From: Euborellia annulipes
Lineage: Eukaryota > Arthropoda > Insecta > Dermaptera > Anisolabididae
NCBI GenBank assembly: GCA_023213315.1
Contig: JAKCPI010014905.1
Location: 1-64,000, forward strand
Length of the DNA stretch: 64,000 nucleotides
Direction: 5' to 3'
The notes under the pieces are model-generated. The model saw only the letters and a program-made list of their open reading frames with translations, did not search any database and was not told the DNA's origin. This document shows, one piece after another, positions 22,775 through 34,997 of this stretch (position 1 is its first letter; every line of letters starts with the position of its first letter). A program made the translations under genes and the position numbers.

Positions 22775-23734
22775 GAATAAAGTATTTTTATCTAAATTTT
22801 CTTTGTGATTTCATCAGTTGCGTAGTCAGAAATTTATGAATGGGTAGGAAGGGTTGGTTATCTATGGCCAGACGTTCCGTTCGGTCGATGCACCCCTTTC
22901 ACAATAATCATGATATCAGATCCCATTGGGAGGGGATGGAATTGTAACGTCGGGCCCCCATAAAACATGTCAGCTATTGCCATAAACATTTCATTTCTTA
23001 CGTAATTCAAACTATTTTAAGTCAACTACTTTTGAGACCCCCCCCCCAATAATTCTTAAATTGAATTTTATTTTAATAAAACTTGAGGAGCAAACAAAAC
23101 AAAGTTTTCTTCTCAAGTTTATTTATAGTTCTCTAATGCTTTATATTAAGTCGGAAATAACTAAATAATGAGTTCTTTCTTGCTGTTGGTTAACAAAATA
23201 AAGGAATTTTTTTTATTTTCGTCATTCCACCATCTGGATCGACATAATATAGCCTACACATGTGAACTCCGATTTTTTAACTCGTTAAATAAAATGCTGA
23301 CAACCGGAAAACATTTCATTTATAATTTCTTCGAATATTTTTTTGTCTTTAAATCATTTCAATTAGTAATATCAAAATCATTTACAAAGAATTAGATAAC
23401 AAAAAAGATTATAAACAATAAACATTTTTTTTTTTTTTTATTTATTACTATGCGATCTAAGAAAAATGTTTTGCATAATTTTTTTGTGAAGGTTATCCGG
23501 TTACAGACACAAACAAATTCCTATAAAAGTGTTTATATACATTTTTTGCATATTTATATCAAAATTTATAATACGTTCCAAGAATTTTGGTTACCTTAGG
23601 GCTATTCAAATGTTATTTTTTTGAAAGATAATTTCTGATTGGTCTAAGAAACAAAATAAAAATCTGTACTGGGTTCAAACACGCATTTGTTTGCTTAGAG
23701 TTTTATAATATACTGTAGTATAAAAACTCTTTAC
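22775..23734. other. AT-rich sequence with short G/C runs
   Basis: A C run near 23039-23047 and a moderately complex patch at 22830-22960. A 75-codon frame at 23168-23395 has no recognisable domain. No gene supported. Confidence 0.4.
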
Positions 23735-23970
23735 CATAGAAGAGGTTGGATAAAAGGAACCGGTTGGAACCAGAAATAAGGATTAGTTCACTAGCAAGAA
23801 ACAGACTAGAGGAGGAGTTAGAGATAGGAAATAAAGTAACTTCACGGGGTGCCCGGTAGATGGCTGCGGCCAGGGGCCGGTTGGGTTTGAGGTGTATGTC
23901 TTCGTTCACGAACGCACCTCGGGTAAATAAACAGGGATCCCGATAGGAATTTCAAATAAATAAATAAATA
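23735..23970 (+). mobile_element. LINE-like 3' end with (AAAT)n tail
   Basis: Contains GGCCGGTTGGGTTTGAGGTG, TCTTCGTTCACGAA, GGTAAATAAACAGGGATCC and ends AGGAATTTCAAATAAATAA. Matches the minus-strand copy at 8016-8190. A related inverted portion lies at 24310-24480, so the interval 23735-24480 is an imperfect inverted pair. Confidence 0.55.
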
Positions 23971-24309
23971 ATTGTACAAAAAACATTTTTTTTTTTTTGT
24001 AATTTTATATAGGCTCTATAAATTCAATAAAACTCATTAACATGCTTCGTTGAAATAAATTTCATTTCTTCTAAACCACATACAGGGGCTCACATCTTAT
24101 GAGTACCTAGATAGCGACCACGAGTTACCCGAGCCAAGATTTGTATTCATACCAGCCTTGTCTCTTTCTTTCTATTCTCCGATATTTTAATTTTTCCATA
24201 TTAAATTTTAAAAAATAAAATACTTTATAAATTTATAAATGAATGTAAAGTCTAATTCAACTTTAATTACAAAAGTTTTAAATTATCTCAATTTGAATTC
24301 TAAATTAAG

Positions 24310-24480
24310 AGTCGAGGCTGTGCCATCTACCGACACCCTGTGAATTTATTGTACATTATTTTCTATCACTAACTCCTCCTCCTGAGTTCATTTCTAATAT
24401 AATTCAAAGAATTCATCGTTCTAGTTAATGAACTAATCTTTTTTCTAATTCCACCCGATTCCTTTTATCCAATCGCTTTT
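24310..24480 (-). mobile_element. Partial inverted copy of the 23.7-kb repeat
   Basis: GCCATCTACCGACACCCTGT, ACTCCTCCTCCTGAG and GATTCCTTTTATCCAA correspond, inverted, to blocks at 23755-23870 (TAGATGGC, GAGGAGGAGTTAG, TGGATAAAAGGAA). Confidence 0.5.
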
Positions 24481-25268
24481 ATTTTAGGGGGGATGTCCTA
24501 GTTTGCGGAGGGATTCCTCCCGCACCCTCAAAGAATGCATAAATTCTTTTAATGATACTCTTTCATTCATGTCAACTAAATAAATATTCATATTTTTATT
24601 ATCACAATTTAGATTTCAAATAAAGATTATTTAAATCTTTTTCGTAATTAAATATGAATTAGCCTTTATATTTAATTTATAATTTTATATAATCTCTTCC
24701 CTTATATAATTTTTTTTTGATATTTATATAGAAATATTAAAATATCTAAGAATAGAAAAACAAATGCAAATGATAAGGAAATTCAAGTTGCTGATAAAGA
24801 TGATGATGTCTTTTGTTCAACAACTTTGTGGAATTAAAATATTTTTCTTTTATTATTGCACAATCTTATCAAATATTTCTTTGATAAGTATCACATGAGA
24901 AAATTTCACAGCTAATAAATATGGATCAATAAAAAAAAAAATTTTAATTCTAAATAGCAATAAGGAAGAATGAATGGGAAAAAAATCTAATTAAATTAAT
25001 GTTTATCTTTAAAAAGTGATTTTTTTATTTATAATTTTACGCAAAAAGGGAGGGAGATAAATGACAAAGAAAGGCGGTTTTTTTTTTTTTTTTTTTTTTT
25101 TTGTAATAACTGAGTTCTTCTTTAAATAAGCTGCAATTTTTTAGCAATAAATCATAACAATTATTTTTCCTTAATACCACGCCCACGAAGACTTATAGCC
25201 TACTTTTTAATATAATCCAAAGAATTCATCGTTGAAAAATTTTAATTGTCATCTAATTATAGTTAAAT
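24481..25268. other. AT-rich sequence, no gene seen
   Basis: A poly-T tract of more than 20 bases at about 25079-25102. Nothing else recognised. Confidence 0.5.
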
Positions 25269-25517
25269 AAATAACACTAGGTTAATTTTCAAAAGGTTTT
25301 TATTTTTAGCTTACGCTCATTTCGGCGTTAACACATCATCTCCAGAGCTATGACACTTATTAACAATCTAATTTAGATAAATTGAATTGTTAATAAATTT
25401 AGATAGATTGTTAATAAATATAATAGTTTGTGTCATAGCTCTGAATATGTGCTAACGCCGAAATGCGCATAAGCTAAAAATAAAAACTTTTTGAAACTTA
25501 ACCTTGTGTTATTTATC
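25269..25517. mobile_element. Foldback element with GCCGAAA motif
   Basis: Left arm AATAACACTAGGTTAATTTT, AAAGGTTTTTATTTTTAGCT, CATTTCGGCGTTAACACAT; right arm is the inverse (GTGCTAACGCCGAAATG, AGCTAAAAATAAAAACTTT, TTAACCTTGTGTTATTTAT). The centre repeats AATTTAGATAGATTG-like text. AGCTATGACAC and GTGTCATAGCT form a further inner pair. Confidence 0.75.
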
Positions 25518-25998
25518 TACTATATATAAAGCGCTAGCCTCTGACTTCCTGTCTTTGTGTGTATGTGCTTGTTCTCTGATTGCCAAGAGTTACAGGAAGT
25601 GGAGTCAGTGAGGGAAATTTAAAACAAGTGTTTTTCGTACAGAGTAATTGCTACACTACAAGACGAATTTCTTTTAAATTACATCAGTTATCCGAATTGT
25701 TCGATAATCTTTCTCCTAATAAATTTTTCATAGAGCATTTTATTTATTATCTGGTGTTTTTAAACAAAAAATATAAGTTTGTTTTCTTAGTAAACCCAAA
25801 CGATCACATTTTGTAATTCATTCACCTTTTTAGAGGGTTTGGAGGTTAGTCTAGTCATGAGTAAAAATTAATTCTGTATTATTCTTGCTTTATTTTCTCT
25901 GTTCAATGTCAAAATATAATAAAATTTCAATGGAAAATATTGACATTTTCCTATCATAGTATTATTTTTGAATTTAAATAAAATATACGTTTGGATTT

Positions 25999-26032
<34 letters not shown>

Positions 26033-26199
26033 TATTGAGAGGGCTAGAAATACTAAATTTAGTATCAAATGATAAAATTTTGACTATTATCTAGGTAGAG
26101 ATGAAAAAAAAGATGAAATTTTTTTTAAATAGACTTAAATAAGTCAAGTATCAGGTCAATATATCAGATGGAAATTTGCGAGATGAGTTTGTGTTTGAT
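25518..26199. other. AT-rich sequence, no gene seen
   Basis: A poly-A tract of about 30 at 26000-26029. A 78-codon frame (25580-25816) has no recognised domain. Confidence 0.45.
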
Positions 26200-26204
26200 T
26201 TAGA

Positions 26205-26280
26205 TTTGAGCCCCCTGGACTCGAACAATAACCCGCTTTCGGCGGACGGTGTTGCCAATATTAACCAACCGTCAGAGGTA
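26205..26280 (-). tRNA. tRNA-like sequence, likely pseudogene or SINE head
   Basis: On the minus strand: TCTGACGGTTGGTTAATATT and GGCAACACCGTCCGCCGAAA, then GTTCGAGTCCAGGGGGCTC. GTTCGAGTCC matches a T-arm/B box and GGTTGGTTAATATTGGC resembles a D-arm/A box. I cannot fold a complete cloverleaf with confidence, and flanking DNA shows no conserved SINE body. Confidence 0.35.
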
Positions 26281-26285
26281 GTTTA

Positions 26286-27334
26286 GACAACCAAAACGGA
26301 TTTGAAAAATAAATAATAATCTTTTTCAATAGAATTTTATTTGTACAGAAAAAATAAATAACTGCAATTGAACTCGACCATGTTCTTTGGATCAACACTC
26401 TAATTTCATTCAGAGTTCATTGGAGAGTAAATACGAAAAACCAAAGTTCAATTTCCGGACGGGAAATGATATTTTTTCCGCTTCTAAGCTTTTTTTTAAA
26501 ACTAATTATTTGTGAAAAAAATTGATTTTTAAAGTTCCTTTAGTTATATCAGAGTATAAATGACCTTTTGACATGTGTGGAAATTTAGTTGGCACGCGAA
26601 TGGATGGGAAAAAATTCCTCCCAACTTGAGAGCAAAAAAAGAGATTAAAACAACAATCCTCATTTATTAAATTATTATCTTTTTTTTACCTGACCTTTTG
26701 TTGACCTCCATTCTTTAGGTTTTTTATTTAAATTGAATAAAATTTAATTGACTTTGAAATTGAAATAAATTTCATCATCATCAGCAGCAGTATAAAAATT
26801 AAAATTGAAATTAAATAATAATTAAATTTTAATATTACTTTTTTGTAAACATTTTTTCATTTAGCTCAAAATTTGTAACTCAAATAACTGAAGCAATTTA
26901 AGGCATTTTTTTTTTTTATATATATTCTTTACTTTCTCTTATATATACAGTAAAACCCCCCTCTTAAAATTAATTTTCATTCTATTCATTTTCATCAAAT
27001 GTTTTCGTTTTTCTAAATTTTTGTTTAAGAGATCTCAAGCCTGGTAGTAGAAAAATAGACTGGGAAGCAAGCGAGTAAACAAACTCGGGTACTCCTTCCA
27101 TCATCTGAACGAACATATTGCACAATGTTATACCACACAGTTTAATTAAAATACAAAAGTAATTTATATATATCTAATAATAAAATTAATATATGATAAA
27201 TAGATGCCTATATATAATTTATAATAAGCTTACTAATGAAATAGGCCAGTTAATCCGGATGGAAATACAGGGGTGCTCTGATTCTATAAATTGTCTCTCT
27301 GTGCAAAATATCTGAAGAACGAAAAGAGCTAATC
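26286..27334. other. AT-rich sequence, no gene seen
   Basis: Contains a terminal fragment of the hairpin-ended repeat near 26928-26950 (TTTACTTTCTCTTATATATA). Otherwise unremarkable. Confidence 0.45.
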
Positions 27335-27757
27335 AGGTCTATTCTCTAAAAACAGACGTTAAAATTTAAAATAAACAAATGGGTGTTAAAAAGTAATGTA
27401 AAAACAATCAGCGTTAAAAAATGCAATTCTCTAAACAAAGTTTTAACAGCGACGTTAACATGTTGCTTATATTTCAAAGCTATCAAAATCATAACCTTAC
27501 TTTTTAGGTTAAGGAAGCCATTTTTATTTTAAACACGACGTTAAAATATTAAAGGCACCCCGTAGACATGGCATTAATTTTAACACTATTTACTAAATGT
27601 TAACGCTTTGGCTTTAAATTTTTATTTACAGAATAACTATTTGAGACAAGGAAGTGATTTTGAATAGCATTTTTTAACACTGATTATTTTTACATTATTT
27701 TTTTAACACACATTTGTTTATTTTAAGTTTTAACGTCTGTTTTTAGAGAATAGACCT
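27335..27757. mobile_element. TIR element (MITE), family with three copies
   Basis: The left end AGGTCTATTCTCTAAAAACA is the inverse of the right end TGTTTTTAGAGAATAGACCT. Inverted similarity continues inwards (GACGTTAAAAT versus TTTTAACGTC), about 30 bp in all. Internal marks include AACATGTTGCTT and CATAACCTTACTTTTT. Other copies lie at 34688-34997 (inverted orientation) and 48491-48899. No coding capacity. A TSD is not certain. Confidence 0.85.
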
Positions 27758-28119
27758 GTATAGATTGTAATTTGATATTTGAGTCAAATACTCCCGGTCA
27801 ATCAACACTTTTGAATAAAATCGGCCAAAGAATACTAGTAGGCTATATTACTTTTTGTTTTTTTCTCAATCTTAAAACGATTTTGATTTATATACATAAA
27901 TCATGTTTATCACAGCATATATTTTAACATCTTGATGATTTTATTTCCTGCCACAATTATTAAAAGTGATTATAACAAAAGACTAAGAATTAAATTTTTT
28001 TCACTTTATATTATTCTTTGTTTAATTAAAGAGAGAAGAATTTAAGAACAAATAATGAACGTTATCATTTTTATTTTTTTATTTTGTAATTTCATTAAAG
28101 GTAAAGCCAACAAAGTATT

Positions 28120-28246
28120 TATTAACTTTCTGTGGAGTTGCTCTTGTGACCTCTAAAAACTTGGACCAGACCGAGCAGAAGAGTAGCAGGCTTCACGCCG
28201 CTCTGACCTCTAACGGTGCTGCTTTCAGGCCAATTTATTTATAGGC

Positions 28247-28286
<40 letters not shown>

Positions 28287-28400
28287 GCCATTTCACTCTG
28301 CAACGGGACTCTCTTCAGTAAAAGTTAATTACTCCTCGGGGGCGTTGTCTGACTGCTGCCGAGTTGCGCTTATAATTATAATGATGACCGTCAGAATGAT
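28120..28400. other. GC-richer island with CT microsatellite
   Basis: Contains a (CT)n run of about 34 bases (28249-28282) and G/C-richer flanks (GGACCAGACCGAGCAGAAG, CTTCACGCCGCTCTGACC). A 66-codon frame across the CT run encodes Leu/Ser repeats and is not convincing. Candidate regulatory island; composition only. Confidence 0.3.
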
Positions 28401-28457
28401 AAAATTATTAATTTAATGATGTATGATGACTTATAAAATTGTCTTGAAATATAAAAA

Positions 28458-29170
28458 AATCTTGTGTGGATGGTCGCAAAGCACACAACTTTCTCTTACC
28501 TTCGGTAATCTAGAGTTTTGTTCTGGGCTTGACACACCAGATTTTTTGTGTCGGTATATATTTAGTTTCCCATAGCACCTTAGTTGCAAACTTGCGTTTT
28601 AAATGTTGACTGTTTGAAATTTTGAAAAATTTCCATTACTACAACAGTAAAGTATAATTCAAACAATTTTCAGGACAAAATGAGAATATACATTTTAAAG
28701 AGGAACTAAAAAATAATTAATATATGAGTTTTAATCAAAATTGTTAGCGCCAATTTTGAGAAAATCGAAAAAAACTGAAAAAGTTCATCAGTAAAGTGTA
28801 CTTCAAACAATTTTCACGAAAAATTTTACTGATATACTTTTTAAACCATGTAAAAATAATTGATTTTTGAATTTTAATTAATATTGTTAAAGTCAATTTT
28901 GAGAAATTCGAAAAAAACTGAAAAAGTACTTTAGTAAAGTACTAGTATTTTTTGGTCGATTTTGTTCAAAAACTTATTTTGACTGCCCCGGAGGGTACCT
29001 ATCTTAAATATAAAATTTCAATCAAGTAGCTCAATTCCTTTATGCTTAAAATCGTTACCCACAGACAGGGGCCTCAAAACATGTATTTCCATCAAAATCT
29101 AGACAACACATTTTTTACATGATCGCAATACTTTCTATATATTACAATATATTAGATAAGAGAAAGTAAA
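28458..29170 (+). mobile_element. Hairpin-ended repeat, copy 3 (diverged)
   Basis: Starts AATCTTGTGTGG and includes GCACACAACTTTCTCTTACC, then GACACACCAGATTTTTTGTG, and ends TAAGAGAAAGTAAA. An internal segment around ACTGAAAAAGTACTTTAGTA is present twice, giving a partial internal duplication. Sequence decay is higher than in the copies at 35.2 and 50.3 kb. Confidence 0.65.
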
Positions 29171-29175
29171 ATCAA

Positions 29176-30840
29176 TACAAATACATAGAGTCCAATCGTA
29201 AAAAATTTCTTTATTAAAATTTTTTGAAATATATTAAATAGGCTAATAAAAAAAAAAAAAAAACGTTTGTTCCATATTGTGAATTATTTTTAAATTTATG
29301 TTTCTAAATCTTTTTTTTTTTTTATCTCCACCCTTATTCAATTTTTTCTCCCCCTCTTCCTTTTCCTATTGCATCTGCTTCCACCTCCTCATAAAAATCC
29401 CTTCCTTTTTTTTTGTTATACTTCCTTCTTCCCTATCCTTTAATTTTCTCCCTTTAGTTCGTACTTTCCTTCCCTTTTGACCCCCTAACAATTCCAGATA
29501 TGTATCACTTTCTCCCTCTCATCACTACAAACAACTTTACCCTCCCGCTCTCATTATTTTTATTTATAATTCCTAAAGTGTCATTTCCCTATATATATAT
29601 AAGCTAATGAAGCAATTAGGAAATTTTAAATTTCCTCTTCCCCTTTAATTAATAATAAAAAATACTTTGTTAATTTTCATTACTGGCAAATTTCTTTTTT
29701 CTCTTTATCTACTCTCCTTTCATGACATTTTTTCGTTCCACATACATATTTAAATGCAAATAATAATCTTTTTTTTTTCATATTTCCACATTTGAAATAA
29801 ATTATTTAGTTTTTAGTTGAATATTAAAATTACGGGATTTATGAGTAATAAAAGCGAGGGAAATAGGACGTGACGTCATCATTCAATTGGTTTCTATCAT
29901 TTTAAATATTAAAATTGGAATTCCAGATAGTTAGTGAAGTCTTTAAGAAAAGAATCTATCCTTATTCTATTTTAGTTTAACGGTATCCTGCACGAAAATT
30001 TCTATCGCATCGCGGAGAGGCAGGCAACGGCCTTCGCAATTATTAACCAAAATAGGACACCATTTAACTAATATAGCATACCTATAATTTATAATTGTAT
30101 GACTTTTTTCTCCTAAATATTTTTCTCCATAACGACAATTTATTCCCACCTTCATGATAAACGGATTTAATTTTTTTTTTAATTATAATACTTGTCATTA
30201 AATCTATTTTTTTTTTCTTACTTGATGACTGTTGCGTAAAATCGTCGAGTGCTTGATAATAATAATAATAATAATAATAATCTAATGATGCTCTGTCAGC
30301 CTGTTTGTGTGTCCGTCTGTCTCTGTTCAAACGAAACAAACCACGCAGCAAAGTTCGTTTCTTCACACAATCAATATTTGTTTAGTCATTCCTATTTTCA
30401 GGAATTGAATGATATTTGCTATCTGAACAAAAAGAATGAAGGGGTGAGGCGAAGCCTACAAAATTACAAATAATAATTGAAATTTATTTATAGATGAAAT
30501 CATTAAAAAAAAAAAATATCATTAATTATATTTGTTGTTTATAATAATTGTTCTAGATTGGAAAATGTATTTAAATAAACATTGTAGGCGTCATTGAATT
30601 CATTTAAATGTCTATTGATTTCATTTATGAAAATTACATTTGTAATAAATTGATTTTTTTCTTGTTTCCATTTTTGTGGTGGTTCTAATTTTGATACACT
30701 AATTATTCGTTCATCAGTTCATCATTTGTCGTATATTAATTTATATTTCATTCTATAAAAACATTTTTGTTCCAAAATAGCGTTAAAATTCATTTATTTA
30801 TAAATTCTCATTTTCATACAAAAGGCACCTTTTTTTAATA
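29176..30840. other. AT-rich sequence with pyrimidine tract and (AAT)n
   Basis: About 29300-29560 is pyrimidine-rich on the plus strand; 30257-30282 is an (AAT)n microsatellite. Short frames overlapping these encode low-complexity peptides. No gene supported. Confidence 0.45.
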
Positions 30841-31704
30841 CAGGGTCCGCCATCTAACTTTTTTTTTAACTAGCGGTTATTTCAACACTGGTAACCTTAA
30901 TGTCACTTCTGATTTGACAGAAAGTCAGTTTTATCCTTCCGCTGAACGAAAATGGTTGTGTATACGCTTGAGGAACGCGTGAAAATAGTGCAGTTTTACT
31001 TTGAAAATCATGGTAATGTTGCGACAATTACGTACGGAAATGGGAAGAAAAGAGGCGCCATCAGCTCCGTATGTGGGTTTTCTTTTGAAGAAATTGAGAG
31101 AAACTGGCACTATTATTGACAAACCAACACGTGATAAGCCAAAAACAGTGCGCACAACCGAGAATATCGCAGGAGCCGCCGTTACGGTTAATGGCGACCG
31201 CCATGATTTCTGATTGTTTGTTCCCGAAACTTGAAGAGGAAGACTTGGACAACAATTGGTTCCAACAAGACGGCTCTCCGTGTCACACAGCTAAACTTAC
31301 AACCGATCTTTTGCGCACTGTTTTCGGAGACCGAATTATCAGCAGAAATTCTGATGTCGTTTGGCCGCCTCGGAGCTGCGATTTGACACCGTTAGACTAT
31401 TATTTGTGGGGAGCCGTCAAAGACAAATGTTATGCAGACAAACCAGAGACAATTCAAGCTTTGAAGGACAACATTGGTGCAGCCATAGCTAAAATAGAGC
31501 CGTATACTATCACAAATGTACTCAAAAATTGGACCGACCGTATGGCGTACTGCAAGGCCAGCCGAGGCAGCCATTTGAATGAAATAGTATTTCATAAATA
31601 ATCGGAAGGTGTATACTTCACTATGAAAAAATAAATTTGAAAATTCATCCAACCGTTTTTGTTTTATTGCATTTTTAAAAAAAAATGTTAAATGGCGGAC
31701 CCTG
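30841..31704 (+). mobile_element. Mariner-like DNA transposon, internally deleted
   Basis: Bounded by TA dinucleotides (30839-30840 and 31705-31706), as expected for Tc1/mariner insertion. TIRs begin CAGGGTCCGCCATCTAAC on the left and match the inverse of the right end GTTAAATGGCGGACCCTG, followed on each side by T/A runs. The 864-bp element contains the two ends of a transposase gene with the middle missing, so it cannot supply its own transposase. It lies in a presumed intron. Confidence 0.9.
30952..31600 (+). pseudogene. Broken mariner-type transposase
   Basis: ATG at 30952 opens MVVYTLEERVKIVQFYFENH, the start of the N-terminal helix-turn-helix DNA-binding region. A frameshift near 31010-31020 moves the reading to the frame carrying LRTEMGRKEAPSAPYVGFLL (from 31001). 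After TRDKPKTVRTTENIA the central catalytic region is deleted, then VNGDR resumes and a further frameshift leads to NNWFQQDGSPCHTA and WPPRSCDLTPLDYYLWG (frame 31116-31601). The Asp of FQQDG and the Asp of SCDLTP are the second and third members of the DDE/D triad of this superfamily, with 36 residues between them. The sequence ends at TAA near 31601. It is unlikely to make active enzyme. Confidence 0.85.
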
Positions 31705-31706
31705 TA

Positions 31707-32490
31707 TATAGTACGAGATCTATCATTGAAAATAACTTTTATTCTTTCGGCATGAGAGGCCATGGAGAATCGGTTCTAATTTAAATAAATCATAATCACC
31801 TTTTTAGGTGAAACTTTTATTGAAAAATAAAAATACAGTAGGCTATTATTCCCGATTAAGATATTTTTTTTTAAATATTTTTATGTTAACATAAGCATGA
31901 AATCTCCTTTATATTTTTCTTATTTATTTTGACTTGCAGTGATTGTGCACTTTGGAATTTTTATAACAGTACAGTTCAGTGGTTTAAGAGCTGCTCAGCA
32001 GAAGCCGGTTCATTGTTAAATTGAATTTTTTTTTTAATAGTCATTCTTACATGGTTTATTTGATTGATCCAGATTTTATTATTGATTACAATCAACTTTA
32101 AAACTTCTAAGAAACGTTACGAGTTTTAACTTAGTTGATCATACTTCCGACAAGAGAATTGAGTCAAATTCTAGTTGACATTTTTCTTTGAGAGCTGTTT
32201 GCATAATTCAAAGAGATAAAAGGATCAGCGTAGGGGGAAGGAAATTATTATAATTTGTTCTTTGATATTCAACTTGAAACAACTTTGGAGTAAATAACGG
32301 ACATAGAATAGGCTATAAGGACCGTTTATTTTGAAAGTGGTGTAAGTCCATTTAAAAAAAAAAATGAGATATCGCATAATTTATGCTTAAATTAATGTAC
32401 ATTTTCTATTTATAACTAGCTAGTGGTAAATTTCTTAAAAAATTCCCATGTTTTATACAATTGAAAATTGGTTAGTAAATAGATTTTTTA
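31707..32490. other. AT-rich sequence, no gene seen
   Basis: No repeats or exon borders recognised. Confidence 0.45.
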
Positions 32491-32500
32491 ATAAACAGAT

Positions 32501-32755
32501 TTTTTTTTTTTTTTAATCATTCACACTTTTTTCTCATTCACACTCACACTGACACACACAGTCTTTTCGGCAACTTAGGCCATTTAAGACTTTGACGATA
32601 ACCGTTATGAATATATATTATTTAGGGTCCAGGCATTCTTATTTAAGCCATTTGGTATCCAAATGGCTTAAATAAAATCATTGCCAGGGGTCCGAACCCG
32701 CGACGTTTGGTATACGAAGTTAGCATGCTACCATCTACACCAAGCCCCGAGGGCC
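32501..32755 (-). mobile_element. tRNA-derived SINE (family A) with TSD
   Basis: Minus-strand full-length copy: head GGCCCTCGGGGCTTGGTGTA, B box GGGTTCGGACCCC, body CCATTTGGATACCAAATGG, block GGCCTAAGTTGCCG, GT-rich region and tail. TAAACAGAT flanks both sides (32492-32500 and 32758-32766), a 9-bp target-site duplication. Confidence 0.9.
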
Positions 32756-32890
32756 ATTAAACAGATATGTTAACCTTTCATTTTCTCGAAACAATAGAAA
32801 ATGGACTTACACCACTTTCAAAATAAACGATCCATATATTGCAAAAAAAATTTATAATTTCTTTTTTTAGAGAATTTAAATTATACACTA

Positions 32891-33031
32891 GGTAATTTGT
32901 TTCTAATTGTTTTATTAATTTTATACAATGTGTCATCTTCAAAGATCTGAGTCTTGTATAACTTCTAAAAATGACACATCTAGTGTCGAAATACAGATAA
33001 AGTTAATAAAACAATTAGAAACAAATTGTCA
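32891..33031. mobile_element. Short foldback element with CATCTAGTGTCGAAA motif
   Basis: Left arm GGTAATTTGTTTCTAATTGT then GTGTCATCTTC; right arm ATGACACATCTAGTGTCGAA then ACAATTAGAAACAAATTGTC. GACAC-ATCTA-GTGTC followed by GAAATAC is the cleanest small hairpin-plus-GAAA motif in the window. The AATTGTTTTATTAA end resembles the ends of the foldbacks at 9.8 and 48.4 kb. Confidence 0.7.
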
Positions 33032-34104
33032 TCATTTTAACAACAGTGTATATTTTTTTTAATCAATAAAAAGGTTTTAATTATTTTCAACGGTTGATTA
33101 TGAGGAGGGGGATGCAGTGATTTCAAGATATAAATTAAAAATTTATCCTCCATTGCTATACATTTTTGATAAAAGACAAAAATTGGGTCATTTGTCTTTC
33201 TAATAATTTAAAATTTTATTATTAGCTATCTTAGATTTTCTGGATTAAATTTTTAATAACACTGGAGATAGATAATGTTATTTATTTTTTTTTTTTTATA
33301 TTTATCATGACATGCAATCTCAAAAAGCTTCGTTTGTTATTCAGAATTTCTAATTGTATTTAATACTCTTATTACTAATACTACTAATTTCGCAGGAATT
33401 CGCTTGTAGAATTAAACTTAACGATAAGTTAATGAGGAAATGACGGATTCAATTGGACAATCTTTCAGGTCATTGAGTTCTAAAACGTTTTGGATTGAAA
33501 TTCGATGGGATTAGAAGCGGGCGACGTTATAAATTTGACAAGGAAATTTGAGAAGGCTTTCTTTTTTTATATATATATTATCCATTTCATACATGAATTA
33601 ACACGCTTTAAAGCTCTTTAAATTAGAAACGGTGAAGTGGGATTTAAGAAAACAAATGTCAAATCAGAAGATAAAAAAAATAATAATTTCTATTGACACT
33701 TGCTCTGTTAAAAAAATATTATTCTTGTGTGGTTCAAGAGGAATGATTTAAAAACGGCTTTAGGGTGAGGAGAAACAATTTGATGACTTTAAATTAACGT
33801 AACATACATTCCATTATCATTTTAAAATTTTCTTTAATTCATCCATTAATTTATAATTTTTTTTATCAATGACAATTTTTTTTTTTTTTAACACGAAAAT
33901 AAACTTAGCCATATCAACTTTCTCTTTAATTCAAAATTTTTCTATTTGTTTTTCGATTCATTGCATCATAAAATGAGAGGCAGCGGGGTCAGGGGCACGG
34001 TCAAGCATGAAGAAACCCAAAATCCTTTTTTTTTCGTCAATGACATCCCATCAAATATTCCATTGACTCTAAAAATGTTTTAATAAATTATAATATAATA
34101 AAAC
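33032..34104. other. AT-rich sequence, no gene seen
   Basis: A slightly G/C-richer patch at about 33970-34010 (GAGAGGCAGCGGGGTCAGGG). No other structure recognised. Confidence 0.4.
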
Positions 34105-34355
34105 ATAGACGCCTTCGGGGGGGGGGGGGGGGGGTGGGTGTCCCCTCTCCTCCCACCCGTGGGGGGGCGGGCCCCCCGCTAGGTCGTTTTTTTTTTTTTT
34201 TTTACTTAATTACTTAATTACTTAAATACATATCCTCATCCTTTTTTTTTTTTTTATTTTTTATTGTTTATTGTTTAATCTCTATGGGTTGGGGGGGGGG
34301 GAGTGTGTGGGTGTGTGGGTGGGGGGGGGGGGGGGGGGGGAGGGGGGGGAAAGTT
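34105..34355. repeat. G-rich low-complexity block
   Basis: Runs of about 20 or more G bases near 34117-34133 and near 34320-34350, with GTGTGGGTGTGTGGGTG between 34300 and 34322 and a GGGGGGGCGGGCCCCCC stretch near 34161. Strong G-quadruplex potential on the plus strand; run lengths are doubtful. Confidence 0.8.
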
Positions 34356-34687
34356 TTAAAAAAAAAAAAAAAAAAAAAAAACATAGACCGTCTATGCAGG
34401 CCTTAAATTATAAATTAATTACATCATTGGGAATAATTTTAAAATTAGATAATTAAATCGGAATGATACAAGAAATTAATCATCCATTCCATATGTCTCA
34501 TTTATTATACTTTTGAATTTTAAATAAGTATTTCATGTCGTCTTATTGACATAATCAAACATATTTTCCAATTAAAATATGGAAACTATAGAATAATTAA
34601 ATGTATACATGAACGATTTTTGTTTAGTTTTTATTCAGGTCCATTCTATAAGCAATTAACAGTATTTAATTAATTTAGTTAATTAAT

Positions 34688-34997
34688 TTTAACACCTCTT
34701 TGCCTCAAATGTGTGTGTAAGCAAGAACTTTAACCCCAAAGCGTTAACATTTAGTCAATACTGTTAAAGTCAGGGATCCTTTTAATATTTTAACGCCGTA
34801 TTTAATACATCAAAATGGCGTCTTTAACCAAAAAGTAAGGTTATGATTTTGACAGCTTTGAGATTCAAAGCAACATGTTAACGTCGCTGCCAAACTTCGT
34901 TTAGAGAATAGTATTTTTTAACGCTGTTTTTACTTTACATTTTAACACCCAATCTATGATGTTAAATTTTAATGTCTGTTTTTAGGTAATAGACCCC
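34688..34997. mobile_element. TIR element (MITE), second copy, truncated
   Basis: Same family as 27335-27757 in the opposite orientation: AGTAAGGTTATGATTTTGAC, AACATGTTAACGTCGCTG and terminal TGTTTTTAGGTAATAGACC. The left terminus is incomplete. Confidence 0.7.

Noticed and set aside
31392..31763. 123-codon minus-strand frame across the mariner element
   Set aside because: It is antisense to the recognisable transposase and extends past the element's end.
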